Positions 1 through 7,634 of a stretch of 64,000 nt of DNA are shown here, piece after piece. Within the stretch, counting starts at the first letter, position 1, and each line of letters begins with the position of its first letter. The notes beneath the pieces were generated by a model. It had not been told where the DNA came from. It saw only the letters and a program-made list of their open reading frames with translations, and did not search any database. The stretch is from Halorarum salinum (GTDB taxonomy: Archaea > Halobacteriota > Halobacteria > Halobacteriales > Haloferacaceae), in assembly GCF_013402875.1 (NCBI RefSeq), contig NZ_CP058579.1, positions 1,426,001-1,490,000 of the forward strand, given 5' to 3'. Both the position numbers and the translations under genes were made by a program.

Positions 1-212
1 CGCGTCCCGCCCTCGCAGAAGCCGTGGTTCGGCTCGCACTCCTCGTCGAACTCCGGGGCCGCGCAGTCGACGCCGACGTACGCCTCGCCCACGCTCGGGT
101 CGATGGTGGTGAACGGGTAGGCGCCCTCCGGCACGTCGTTCATCGTGGCCGCGTTGAAGAAGCTGGATTTCCCGACCGAGGGCTTCCCGACGAGGCCGAC
201 CGTGTAGCTCAT
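1..212 (-). CDS. YchF/OBG-family GTP/ATP-binding protein (5' part only)
   Basis: Only the first 70 codons are present; the gene runs off the left edge. The start is the ATG read leftward from base 212. The protein begins MSYTVGLVGKPSVGKSSFFN, a P-loop of the OBG/YchF type (GKPSVGKSS), followed by an N-terminal segment with AYPFTTIDPSVGEAYV, the switch-I/G2 region typical of YchF-like proteins. Family members are ribosome-associated nucleotide-binding proteins. The archaeal form often carries a TGS domain at the far end, which cannot be checked here. It is divergent from the aIF2-beta gene, so a translation-linked role fits its neighbourhood. Confidence 0.85.
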   Translation of the reverse strand, partial: MSYTVGLVGKPSVGKSSFFNAATMNDVPEGAYPFTTIDPSVGEAYVGVDCAAPEFDEECEPNHGFCEGGT

Positions 213-338
213 TGGCCCGAGTCGGCGGTCGCGGTTGGAAAGGATTTCTACCCGACCGCGGCGTGGTCGTCGGTGGCACACCCCCCGGCGTTCGGCCCGC
301 ACACCGCCGGAACCGTGTGGACCGTTATCTCGGAATCC

Positions 339-345
339 CTTTAGG
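339..345 (+). promoter_or_regulatory. TATA-like box for aIF2-beta gene
   Basis: CTTTAGG lies about 26 bases before the ATG at 368, the spacing expected for a leaderless haloarchaeal transcript. No Shine-Dalgarno sequence is visible before that ATG, which agrees with leaderless initiation. Confidence 0.45.
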
Positions 346-367
346 CCGGACGCCCCTTCCCTCGTAC

Positions 368-982
368 ATGAACTACGATTCCGCGCTCGACCGAGCGTAC
401 GAGTCGCTCCCCGAGTCGCCGGCTGAGGCGGGGGACCGACTCGACGTGCCGGACCCGGAGGGACAGACCGACGGGGCGTTCACCCGCCTCACGAACCTCG
501 ACGAGATCGCCGACGCGCTCTCGCGCGACGCCGAGCACCTCCACCGCTCGATCCAGCGCGACCTCGGGACGAACGGCCAGTTCGAGAACGGCGTCGCCCG
601 TTACAACGGCTCGTTCTCGGTCGCCGACTTCGAGGGAGCCATCGACGAGTACGTCGCCGAGTTCGTCACCTGCTCGGAGTGTGGCCTCCCCGACACCGTC
701 CTGAAGAACGAGGACGGCATCGACATGCTCCGCTGTCAGGCCTGCGGGGCGTTCCGGCCGGTCGAGAAGCGCTCCGGCTCCGCGACGCGCCAGCGCGCCG
801 GCCCCGACATCGAGGAGGGGAAGACGTACGAACTGAAGATCACCGGCACCGGACGGAAGGGCGACGGCGTCGCCGAGAAGGGGAAGTTCACCATCTTCGT
901 CTCGGGCGCCCAGGAGGGCGACGTGGTGAACGCCTACGTCCACAACGTCTCGGGCACGCTCGCGTTCGCGCGGCCGGCCTGA
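368..982 (+). CDS. Translation initiation factor aIF-2 subunit beta with C-terminal TRAM domain
   Basis: 204 aa. Beta subunit of the archaeal eIF2-like factor that delivers initiator tRNA to the small ribosomal subunit. The aIF2-beta/eIF5 core occupies about residues 20-135 (LHRSIQRDLGTNGQFEN is typical) and ends in a zinc ribbon with CSECGLPDT and, 20 residues on, CQACG. A TRAM RNA-binding domain follows (about 145-204, from EEGKTYELKITGTGRKGDGV). This aIF2-beta/TRAM fusion is usual in haloarchaea. The reading frame is open back to 212, but the ATG at 368 is chosen because homologues begin there (MNYDSALDRAYESLP) and a TATA-like box sits 26 bases upstream. Confidence 0.92.
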   Translation: MNYDSALDRAYESLPESPAEAGDRLDVPDPEGQTDGAFTRLTNLDEIADALSRDAEHLHRSIQRDLGTNGQFENGVARYNGSFSVADFEGAIDEYVAEFVTCSECGLPDTVLKNEDGIDMLRCQACGAFRPVEKRSGSATRQRAGPDIEEGKTYELKITGTGRKGDGVAEKGKFTIFVSGAQEGDVVNAYVHNVSGTLAFARPA

Positions 983-1032
983 GCGTCGAACCGAAAACGT
1001 CACGGTCTCCCGTTCTATACCCTGGGAGCGAC

Positions 1033-2388
1033 GTGTTACCACGTGTCGAACGGCGGACGCTGGTGCGTGCGACGCTGGCTACGCTCGTGTTCCTCTCGGC
1101 GAGTTCGCTGTCAGTGTCCGCCTACTACGGCGTGGACACCGACCCCGACGGGACAGCGTTCACCGAGGGCGAGCGGGCGGTCGAGCCGCGAGACGGCCTC
1201 ACGGCGGTGACGACGAGCCAGTACGGCGATAACTTCCTCGTCGCGTTCGCGCCGAACGGGAGCGTGCTGTACTACGACGACCAGTACGCGGTCTACGACG
1301 AGGTGGAGCACGTGCCGGGGACGAGCGCGACGGTCGTCTACGTCGCCACCCGGAACCTCGACCGACGGGGGTGTCACGCGACGACGCGGTGTAACCGGAA
1401 CGTCATCGAGCGCGTGAACCTCTCGACAGGCGAGCGCGAGCGCCTCCACGAGCGCGTGAACCCCCGGAGCAGGAACCAGTGGCACGCCATCGACCCCATC
1501 GACGAGAATCGCGTGCTCGTCGGCGACATCGCCTACGACCGGGTGTTCGTGCTCGACACCGAGACGGGGCTCATCGAGTGGGAGTGGGAGGCCCAGCAGG
1601 AGTTCCCGCTGTCGGGCGGCGGCATCTACCCCGGCGACTGGACCCACCTCAACGACGTGGAGTACCTCGGCGACGGCCGGATGATGGTGAGCCTCCGTAA
1701 CCAGGACCAGGTGGTCTTCCTCGACGTGGAGGAGGGGCTCCGGGAGGACTGGACGCTCGGGAGCGACGACGACCACGACACCCTCTACGAGCAGCACAAC
1801 CCGCAGTACATCCCCGAGTCCGGCGGCGGACCGGCCGTGCTGGTCGCGGACTCCGAGAACAACCGGATCCTCGAGTACCGGCGCGAGGACGGCGAGTGGG
1901 AGCGAAGCTGGGAGTGGTCGGACGTCCACATGCAGTGGCCCCGGGACGCCGACAGGCTCCCGAACGGTCACACGCTCGTCGTCGACTCCAACGGCGCGAG
2001 GGTGATCGAACTCGACCGGTCGGGGGAGATCGTCTGGCAGGTCGACCTGAAGGGGGCCTACGACGTCGAGCACGTCCCGACGGGGGACGGACACGGGACG
2101 CCCGAGACCGCCGACCGCCTGGGCCTGCCGGACCGGAGCGACGGCGACGCGTCGCCGCGTGAGGCCGTCGCGGAACCGCGGAGGACGCCGAAGCGGTCGC
2201 TGACCGTCCTGAAGGCCGTCCTCCCCGGGCCGGTGCTCAACGGGCTGTTGTACGTCCTCCCGCAGTGGTTCGGCCTCGTCGAACTCGGGACGGCGCTGCT
2301 CGGGACGACGACGGCGGCCGGGTGGGGCGTGCTCGAACTCCGCTGGCTCGGCTACCGGATCCGGTCGCCGGTCGTCCGGGTCCGGTGA
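1033..2388 (+). CDS. Arylsulfotransferase (ASST)-like beta-propeller membrane protein
   Basis: 451 aa with a GTG start at 1033; the open frame extends further upstream, but an N-terminal hydrophobic segment (LVRATLATLVFLSASSLSVS) directly follows this start. The body, about residues 35-370, repeats blades with motifs such as DWTHLNDVEYL, HNPQYIPESGG and DSENNRILEYRR, as in the haloarchaeal arylsulfotransferase family. A second hydrophobic region near the C-terminus (VLNGLLYVLPQWFGLVELG) suggests a membrane anchor, leaving the propeller outside the cell. Catalytic activity is not established for archaeal members; the family name rests on similarity to bacterial sulfotransferases. It stands alone between unrelated genes. 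Confidence 0.7.
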   Translation: MLPRVERRTLVRATLATLVFLSASSLSVSAYYGVDTDPDGTAFTEGERAVEPRDGLTAVTTSQYGDNFLVAFAPNGSVLYYDDQYAVYDEVEHVPGTSATVVYVATRNLDRRGCHATTRCNRNVIERVNLSTGERERLHERVNPRSRNQWHAIDPIDENRVLVGDIAYDRVFVLDTETGLIEWEWEAQQEFPLSGGGIYPGDWTHLNDVEYLGDGRMMVSLRNQDQVVFLDVEEGLREDWTLGSDDDHDTLYEQHNPQYIPESGGGPAVLVADSENNRILEYRREDGEWERSWEWSDVHMQWPRDADRLPNGHTLVVDSNGARVIELDRSGEIVWQVDLKGAYDVEHVPTGDGHGTPETADRLGLPDRSDGDASPREAVAEPRRTPKRSLTVLKAVLPGPVLNGLLYVLPQWFGLVELGTALLGTTTAAGWGVLELRWLGYRIRSPVVRVR

Positions 2389-2505
2389 CGGCGGTCCGCC
2401 TCCCACGGAACGAACGGCCCGACTCCCGCCGCTCCGCTTCTCGCGGGTGAGAACCGACGCGCAGGATACTTCCCGCGGCGTCGGCGTTCCTCGACCGTGG
2501 CAGCG

Positions 2506-2742
2506 ATGGACCTCTCGGATGGATTCGACGTGCACGACTACCGGGCGAAGCTGAAACTGCTCCGGCAGGACGCCGGGTCGATGACCCTCGAGAACCGGGA
2601 GGACCTCGCGTGTCCGGCCTGCGACCGGCCGTTCGAGCGCCTGTTCGTCACCGACGACGACCGGGCCACGTTCGGGAGCGCGCCCGACGGACCGATCTGT
2701 CTCGCGCGCACCGCGGAGCGGCTGCTGGTGTTGACCCACTGA
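2506..2742 (+). CDS. Small conserved haloarchaeal protein (often labelled flagella cluster protein)
   Basis: 78 aa from the ATG at 2506; a GTG nine bases upstream (2497) is possible but less likely. The sequence begins MDLSDGFDVHDYRAKLKLL and holds one CPACDRPF motif near residue 37 plus a later single Cys, so a metal site is possible but incomplete. From memory, near-identical short proteins are conserved across haloarchaea and are commonly labelled flagella cluster protein. There are no archaellum genes nearby, so the label should not be taken as a function. Confidence 0.7.
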   Translation: MDLSDGFDVHDYRAKLKLLRQDAGSMTLENREDLACPACDRPFERLFVTDDDRATFGSAPDGPICLARTAERLLVLTH

Positions 2743-2838
2743 ACCCCGGATCGCCTCCGACGCGGACGGAGCCCTTCCAACGCGGACGGAGCCTCGGCTA
2801 CCGACGGCCTCTTGGCCTCGCCCGGCCACCCTCCGTCG

Positions 2839-3141
2839 ATGACGACCGCCGGGTTCGCCGACCGAGTCGCCGCCGCGGCGGGGAGCGCCGTCCGGCGGAC
2901 CGAGGTGCTGGACGGCGGCGCGGTGGGGACGGTTCGCCGGGTCGACCTCGCGTACCTCGCGTGGACGGACACCGTCGGGGAGGGCTTCCTGAACAGGTAC
3001 CGGGAGCGGAGGGAACTGGGGGACGGATGGGCGGGGCGCCGGCGGGTGTACGAGGTGGTGCCGCTGCTGGAGCACCTGCGCGTCCTCGGGGGGAGGTATC
3101 CGGGGGACCTGCGGGCGACGCTCTCGGATCTGGGGTACTGA
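2839..3141 (+). pseudogene. Internally deleted fructosamine/ketosamine-3-kinase remnant
   Basis: The 100-residue frame reads like both ends of a fructosamine kinase (family length about 290 aa) with the middle missing. Residues 1-33 resemble the family N-terminus (AVRRTEVLDGGAVGTVRRVD, the glycine-rich nucleotide-binding start). Residue 34 onward resembles the last 65 residues (YLAWTDTVGEGFLNRYRERR, then VYEVVPLLEHLRVLGGRYPG). The catalytic HGD and metal-binding regions are absent, so kinase activity is not expected. The join is in frame, near the VDL(A) at residues 33-36. It ends directly against the convergent msrB stop codon. A short functional ORF is possible but unlikely. Confidence 0.6.
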
Positions 3142-3561
3142 CTACTCCCCGTCCGCGCTCGGCTCGAAGTCCAGCGCGACCGAGTTGATGCAGAAGCGCT
3201 CGCCGGTCGGCTCCGGGCCGTCCTGGAACACGTGCCCGAGGTGGCCGTCGCAGGCGGCACACTTCACCTCGACGCGTGTCATCCCGTGGCGGGTGTCCTC
3301 CTCCAGGGTCACCGCCGACTCCTCGGCGGCGTAGAAACTGGGCCACCCGCAGGCGGCGTCGTACTTCGTCGACGAGTCGAACAGCACCGTCCCGCAGGCG
3401 GCGCAGGTGTACACCCCCTCGTCGTCGCGGTCGACGTGCTCGCCCGAGAAACGCGCCTCCGTCCCCCGCTCGCGGAGGATCCGGTACTCCTCGTCGGTGA
3501 GTCGCTCACGCCACTCCTCGTCGGTCGTCGGGAGGTCGGGCTTCGGCTCCGGTTCGCTCAT
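3142..3561 (-). CDS. msrB: Peptide-methionine (R)-S-oxide reductase MsrB
   Basis: 139 aa, full length for MsrB. It reduces the R-sulfoxide of methionine residues in oxidised proteins. Two zinc-binding CxxC pairs are visible (CAACGTVLF and CAACDGHLGHVF). The active-site region ends with GERFCINSVALDFEP, where the Cys of RFCIN is the catalytic residue. GWPSF and DGHLGHVF are signature stretches. The start is the ATG at 3561. It is convergent with the fructosamine-kinase remnant; the two stop codons abut. Confidence 0.93.
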   Translation of the reverse strand: MSEPEPKPDLPTTDEEWRERLTDEEYRILRERGTEARFSGEHVDRDDEGVYTCAACGTVLFDSSTKYDAACGWPSFYAAEESAVTLEEDTRHGMTRVEVKCAACDGHLGHVFQDGPEPTGERFCINSVALDFEPSADGE

Positions 3562-3642
3562 GTCCTCCCCTAGGCGGCGCTCACGGATACCCCTGTCCCC
3601 GCTCCGCCGGCGCGCTCGCGTCGGGTGAACGACGGGAGAGCC

Positions 3643-3650
3643 TTTTACAA
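3643..3650 (+). promoter_or_regulatory. TATA-like box for the moeA pair
   Basis: TTTTACAA is centred about 27 bases before the ATG at 3674. A small hairpin, GGGG-GCAA-CCCC, overlaps the expected transcription start (3657-3668). Confidence 0.4.
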
Positions 3651-3673
3651 CCACACGGGGGCAACCCCCACGC

Positions 3674-4891
3674 ATGAACCACGACCGAACGAGCGCCGGG
3701 TTCAAGGAGCGGACCCGAGTCGCGGACGCGCGCGAGTGCCTGCTCGCGGCGGTCTCCTGCCACGACCGGACCGAACGGCTCCCCCTCGCGGCGGCGGACG
3801 GCCGCGCCGTCGCCGGGACGGTGACCGCGCCGAACCCCGTGCCGGGCTACGACCGCGCGGCGATGGACGGGTGGGCGGTCCGCGCGGCCGACACCTTCGG
3901 CGCCTCCGGCCGGTCGCCGGCCGTCCTCCGGGCCGCCGAGGGCGAGGTCACCCCCGGGGAGGCCGTCAGGGTCCACACCGGGAGCGAGCTCCCGGCGGGC
4001 GCCGACGCCGTCCTCAAGGTCGAGGAGGCGGAGGAACTGGGCGACGAGGTGGAGGCGTTCGACGCCGTCGCCGAGGGCGAGAACGTCGGCCCGACCGGAG
4101 AGGACGTCGCGGAGGACCAGCCACTCTACGAGCCGCCCCACCGGCTCCGCCCCTCCGACCTCGGCCTGCTGAAGTCCGTCGGCCTCGACGAGGTGGAGGC
4201 GTTCGAGCGCCCCCGCGTCGCCGTCGTTCCCACGGGCGAGGAACTGGTCCAGTCGGACCCCGAGCCCGGCGAGGTCATCGAGACGAACGGGCTGACCGTC
4301 TCCCGACTCGCCGAGCGCTGGGGCGCCGAGTCGACGTACCGCGAGATCGTCACCGACGACGAGGACGCGCTCCGGGCGGCCGTCGAGCGCGACCTCGACC
4401 ACGACGTCGTCGTCACCACCGGCGGCTCCTCGGTGGGCGAGCGGGACCTGATCCCCGAGGTCGTCGCGGACCTCGGCGAGGTGCCCGTCCACGGCGTCGC
4501 GCTGAAGCCCGGCCACCCGGTCGCGCTGGGGATCGTCGAGGGGACGCCCGTGCTGATGCTCCCCGGTTACCCCGTCGCCTGCATCGTCAACGCCGTGCAG
4601 TTCCTCCGCCCCGTCGTGAAGCGGGTCGGCGGGCTCCCCGACGAGCCCCACCCCACCCGGCGGGCGACGCTGACGCGGAAGATCAGCTCCGAGCCCGGCA
4701 CGCGGACGTTCGCCCGGGTGAAACTGGCCGAGGGGTCCGACGGTCTGGAGGCCGAACCCACACGCGCGTCGGGCTCGGGCGTGCTCTCCTCGGTCGCGCT
4801 CGCGGACGGCTGGGTCGTCGTCCCGGAGTCGCGCGAGGGGCTCGACGCCGGCGAGACGGTCGACGCGGAGCTGTGGGAGGTGGACGAGTGA
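3674..4891 (+). CDS. moeA1: Molybdopterin molybdotransferase MoeA (first copy)
   Basis: 405 aa, normal MoeA length. MoeA inserts molybdenum (or tungsten) into adenylylated molybdopterin. Visible signatures: PGYDRAAMDGWAVRAADTFG (about residues 57-76), VAVVPTGEELV, VVTTGGSSVGERDLIPEV (the MPT-binding loop) and LPGYPVACIVNAVQFLRPVV. Domain IV follows and closes at EV(D)E. The start at 3674 lies 27 bases after a TATA-like box. Its stop overlaps the start of the second moeA by 4 bases (GTGA), so the two are co-transcribed and probably translationally coupled. Confidence 0.93.
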   Translation: MNHDRTSAGFKERTRVADARECLLAAVSCHDRTERLPLAAADGRAVAGTVTAPNPVPGYDRAAMDGWAVRAADTFGASGRSPAVLRAAEGEVTPGEAVRVHTGSELPAGADAVLKVEEAEELGDEVEAFDAVAEGENVGPTGEDVAEDQPLYEPPHRLRPSDLGLLKSVGLDEVEAFERPRVAVVPTGEELVQSDPEPGEVIETNGLTVSRLAERWGAESTYREIVTDDEDALRAAVERDLDHDVVVTTGGSSVGERDLIPEVVADLGEVPVHGVALKPGHPVALGIVEGTPVLMLPGYPVACIVNAVQFLRPVVKRVGGLPDEPHPTRRATLTRKISSEPGTRTFARVKLAEGSDGLEAEPTRASGSGVLSSVALADGWVVVPESREGLDAGETVDAELWEVDE

Positions 4892-6924
4892 GCGACCACG
4901 GCGGGCACGGGGACGGGGGCGACCGCCGCGGCCACGACCGCGACGACCACGAACGGGGGGACGGACACGACCACCGCGACGGCGACCACGACGACGGGCC
5001 GGGCCGCAAGGAGTTCCGCGACCTCGCCACCCCCGAGGCGGCACACGAGGCCATCGCCTCGCTCGACCTCTCGCCCGACCCCGAGCGGGTCCCGCTCCGC
5101 GAGGCGAGGGGCCGGGTGCTCGCCGAGCGGATCGACGCGGAACTGGACGTCCCGGGGTTCGACCGGGCGTCGATGGACGGCTACGCGGTCCGGGCCCGGG
5201 ACACCTTCGGCGCCGGCGAGGCCGACCCCGCGACCCTCGAACTCGCGGGCGAGGTCCACGCCGGGGCGGAGCCGACGGTGACCGTCGAGCCCGGCACCTG
5301 CGCCGAGATATCCACGGGTGCGGTGATGCCCGACGGTGCGGACGCGGTGGTGATGGTCGAGCGGACGACCGAGGCCGGGGACGGCATCGAGATCCGGACG
5401 TCGGTCGCGCCGGGCGACCACGTGATGTTCGCCGGCGCGGACGTCGCCGCCGGCGCGCGGGCGCTCGGCCCCGGAACGGAGCTGACGCCCCGCGAGATCG
5501 GCCTGCTGGCGGCGCTCGGCGCCGACGAGGTTCCCGTCCGGGGGAGGCCGACGGTGGGGGTCGTCTCCACCGGTGACGAACTCGTCCGACCGGGCGAGGA
5601 CCTCCACGGCGAGCGCGGCCAGATCTACGACGTGAACAGCGACACGATCGCCGCTGGCATCGACGAGGCGGGCGGCGAGGCCCGCCTCTACCCCCACGCG
5701 GGCGACGACTACGACGAGATGGAGCGCCTGCTCGTGGAGGCCAGCGGGGAGTGCGACCTCGTGCTCTCCTCGGGCTCTACGTCCGCGTCGGCGGTGGACG
5801 TCATCTACCGCGTCATCGAGGAGCGGGGGGACCTGCTGCTCCACGGCGTCTCCGTGAAGCCGGGCAAGCCGATGCTCGTCGGCCGCGTCGGGGAGTCGGC
5901 GTACGTCGGCCTCCCGGGCTACCCGGTGTCGGCGCTCACCATCTTCCGGACGTTCGTCGCGCCGGCGATCCGCGAGGCCGCGGGCAAGCCCGAGCCCCGG
6001 ACCGCGACCGTGACGGGGCGGATGGCGGTCCAGGAGCGTTACGCGGAGGGACGGATGCGGCTGATGCCCGTGGGGCTGGTCGAGAGCGGGCCGGGCGGCC
6101 CGGACGGTGGCGGCGAGGCCGCCGGAACCGCCGGGGGCGAGACGCTCGTCTACCCGGTCGACAAGGGGTCGGGCGCGACGACGAGCCTCGTCGAGGCCGA
6201 CGGCGTCGTGGTCGTCGACCCGGACACCGACTACCTCGCCGAGGGCGAGCCGGTCGAGGTGCAGCTGTTCTCGCCGGACGTCCGCCCACCCTCGGCGTTC
6301 GGCGCCGGCGAGGACGATCCGGCGCTCTCCCGGTTGCTCGACCGGCTGGAACGCCCGCGCTACCTCCCCGTCGGGAGCCGCGAGGGGCTCCGTCGGCTCC
6401 GCGACGGGGTACCCGACTTCGCCGTCACGGCCGGCCCCGTCGAGCGGGACGTCGAGGCGACGGACCTCGGCGGCTGGACCCGCGAGTGGGGGCTCGTCGT
6501 CCCCGACGGGAACCCCGACGGCGTGACGGGGATCGCGGACCTCGTGGATCGTGACCTCCGGTTCCTCAACCGCGATACGAACTCCGGACTCCGCGCGAGC
6601 CTCGAGGACGCCGTCGCGGGCCTGGCCGCCGAGCGCGGCGTCGAGCGGCGCGACCTCGAGGCGTCCGTCGACGGCTTCGACCGCTCGGTCCGGGCCCACG
6701 AGTCCCCGGCCAGGCGGGTGCTCGCGGGCGACGCCGACGCGGGGCTGGGGCTCCGCGCGACGGCGGGGAAACTCGGGCTCGGGTTCGTCCCGCTCGGCGA
6801 GCAGGACGTCCGCGTGCGGGCGAACCCCGACCGGACGGGCAAATCCGGGGTCGAGGAGCTGGCCGGGGCCGTCGCCGATCTGGACGACGTTCTCGCCGGG
6901 CTGACGGGGTACGGGACGGCGTAG
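4888..6924 (+). CDS. moeA2: MoeA fused to a C-terminal PBP-like domain, with His/Asp-rich leader
   Basis: 678 aa from the GTG at 4888, overlapping the moeA1 stop. Residues 1-38 are a low-complexity leader of His, Asp and Gly. The MoeA core, about residues 40-440, shows FDRASMDGYAVRARDTFG, VGVVSTGDELVRPGEDL, a variant MPT loop LSSGSTSASAVDVIYR and GLPGYPVSALTIFRTFV. About residues 470-675 form a second domain (YLPVGSREGLRRL, LRFLNRDTNSGLRASLED, GLGLRATAGKLGLGFVPLGE) of the periplasmic-binding-protein-like type found C-terminal to archaeal MoeA proteins. It has no signal peptide and so should be cytoplasmic; it may sense or hand over molybdate/tungstate. Paralogue specificity for Mo versus W is a plausible but untested reason for having two copies. 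Confidence 0.88.
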   Translation: MSDHGGHGDGGDRRGHDRDDHERGDGHDHRDGDHDDGPGRKEFRDLATPEAAHEAIASLDLSPDPERVPLREARGRVLAERIDAELDVPGFDRASMDGYAVRARDTFGAGEADPATLELAGEVHAGAEPTVTVEPGTCAEISTGAVMPDGADAVVMVERTTEAGDGIEIRTSVAPGDHVMFAGADVAAGARALGPGTELTPREIGLLAALGADEVPVRGRPTVGVVSTGDELVRPGEDLHGERGQIYDVNSDTIAAGIDEAGGEARLYPHAGDDYDEMERLLVEASGECDLVLSSGSTSASAVDVIYRVIEERGDLLLHGVSVKPGKPMLVGRVGESAYVGLPGYPVSALTIFRTFVAPAIREAAGKPEPRTATVTGRMAVQERYAEGRMRLMPVGLVESGPGGPDGGGEAAGTAGGETLVYPVDKGSGATTSLVEADGVVVVDPDTDYLAEGEPVEVQLFSPDVRPPSAFGAGEDDPALSRLLDRLERPRYLPVGSREGLRRLRDGVPDFAVTAGPVERDVEATDLGGWTREWGLVVPDGNPDGVTGIADLVDRDLRFLNRDTNSGLRASLEDAVAGLAAERGVERRDLEASVDGFDRSVRAHESPARRVLAGDADAGLGLRATAGKLGLGFVPLGEQDVRVRANPDRTGKSGVEELAGAVADLDDVLAGLTGYGTA

Positions 6925-7073
6925 GGGGATCGCCGGGACGGGTCACCGGCACGGACGGGTCGCCGGCACGGACGGTCGCCGGCACCGGCGGACCGCCACG
7001 GTCGGCGGTCCCCCGAGCGACCCGGCTCCGGCGGAGCGGGGCGCTTATCCGGTCCAGCCGCCTCACTTCTCCC

Positions 7074-7589
7074 ATGAGCGAGCTTCCCGGGCGCGTCCGC
7101 CGCGCCCTCAGGGACCACGACGCGTTCGCCGACGACGCCGGGGACGGACCCGCCGGCGGTGACGGCTACCCGGTCACGAGCACCCCGTTCGACGCCGCCG
7201 TGAGCGCCGCGGAGCGCGACGGCGGACGCATCTCGTTCGACGTGACCGTCCGGGCGCCGACGATCGACGGCGTGGCGGACGACCACGTCGCCGACGTGGT
7301 CGTCGACGGCTGGTACGGGACGTTCGAGCGCCGCATCGCCGCCATCGGCGACGTGACCGCCGCGGGCCACGACCTCGACCCGACAGTCGCGCGGGCGGAC
7401 GGGGAGGTCGTCGTCGAGGCGTCGTTCGCAGACCTCGACGAGCGCCGCGGCGTGAACGACGCCGCCGCGGTGGTGGACTTCGTGGAGGGAACGTACGTCC
7501 AGGGCGTGATCCCGGGCTACGACTACGGCGAACCGGTGACGGGGCTCATCGACCGCGCGCGGGCCGCCGGCGGGAGCGAGGGTGCCTGA
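7074..7589 (+). CDS. DUF5813-type conserved haloarchaeal protein
   Basis: 171 aa, soluble and acidic. From memory it matches the haloarchaeal DUF5813 family: a short N-terminal helix (LPGRVRRALRDHDAF), a beta-rich middle (ISFDVTVRAPTIDGV) and a conserved tail FVEGTYVQGVIPGYDYGEPV. No function is known for the family and none can be read from the sequence. The start at 7074 follows a GC-rich 150-base gap after moeA2. The next gene, a secreted protease, begins 45 bases after its stop, so co-transcription is possible but not required. Confidence 0.7.
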   Translation: MSELPGRVRRALRDHDAFADDAGDGPAGGDGYPVTSTPFDAAVSAAERDGGRISFDVTVRAPTIDGVADDHVADVVVDGWYGTFERRIAAIGDVTAAGHDLDPTVARADGEVVVEASFADLDERRGVNDAAAVVDFVEGTYVQGVIPGYDYGEPVTGLIDRARAAGGSEGA

Positions 7590-7634
7590 CCGGCGTATCA
7601 AAACGGCTTTCACTCGGGTTTTCGGAGAGCGGTC

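Noticed and set aside
1111-3075. Long minus-strand open frame of over 600 codons opposite the arylsulfotransferase gene
   Set aside because: It is antisense to a protein with clear family motifs, and its amino-acid make-up (Arg, Pro, Val, His-rich, repetitive) is that of a shadow frame in GC-rich DNA.
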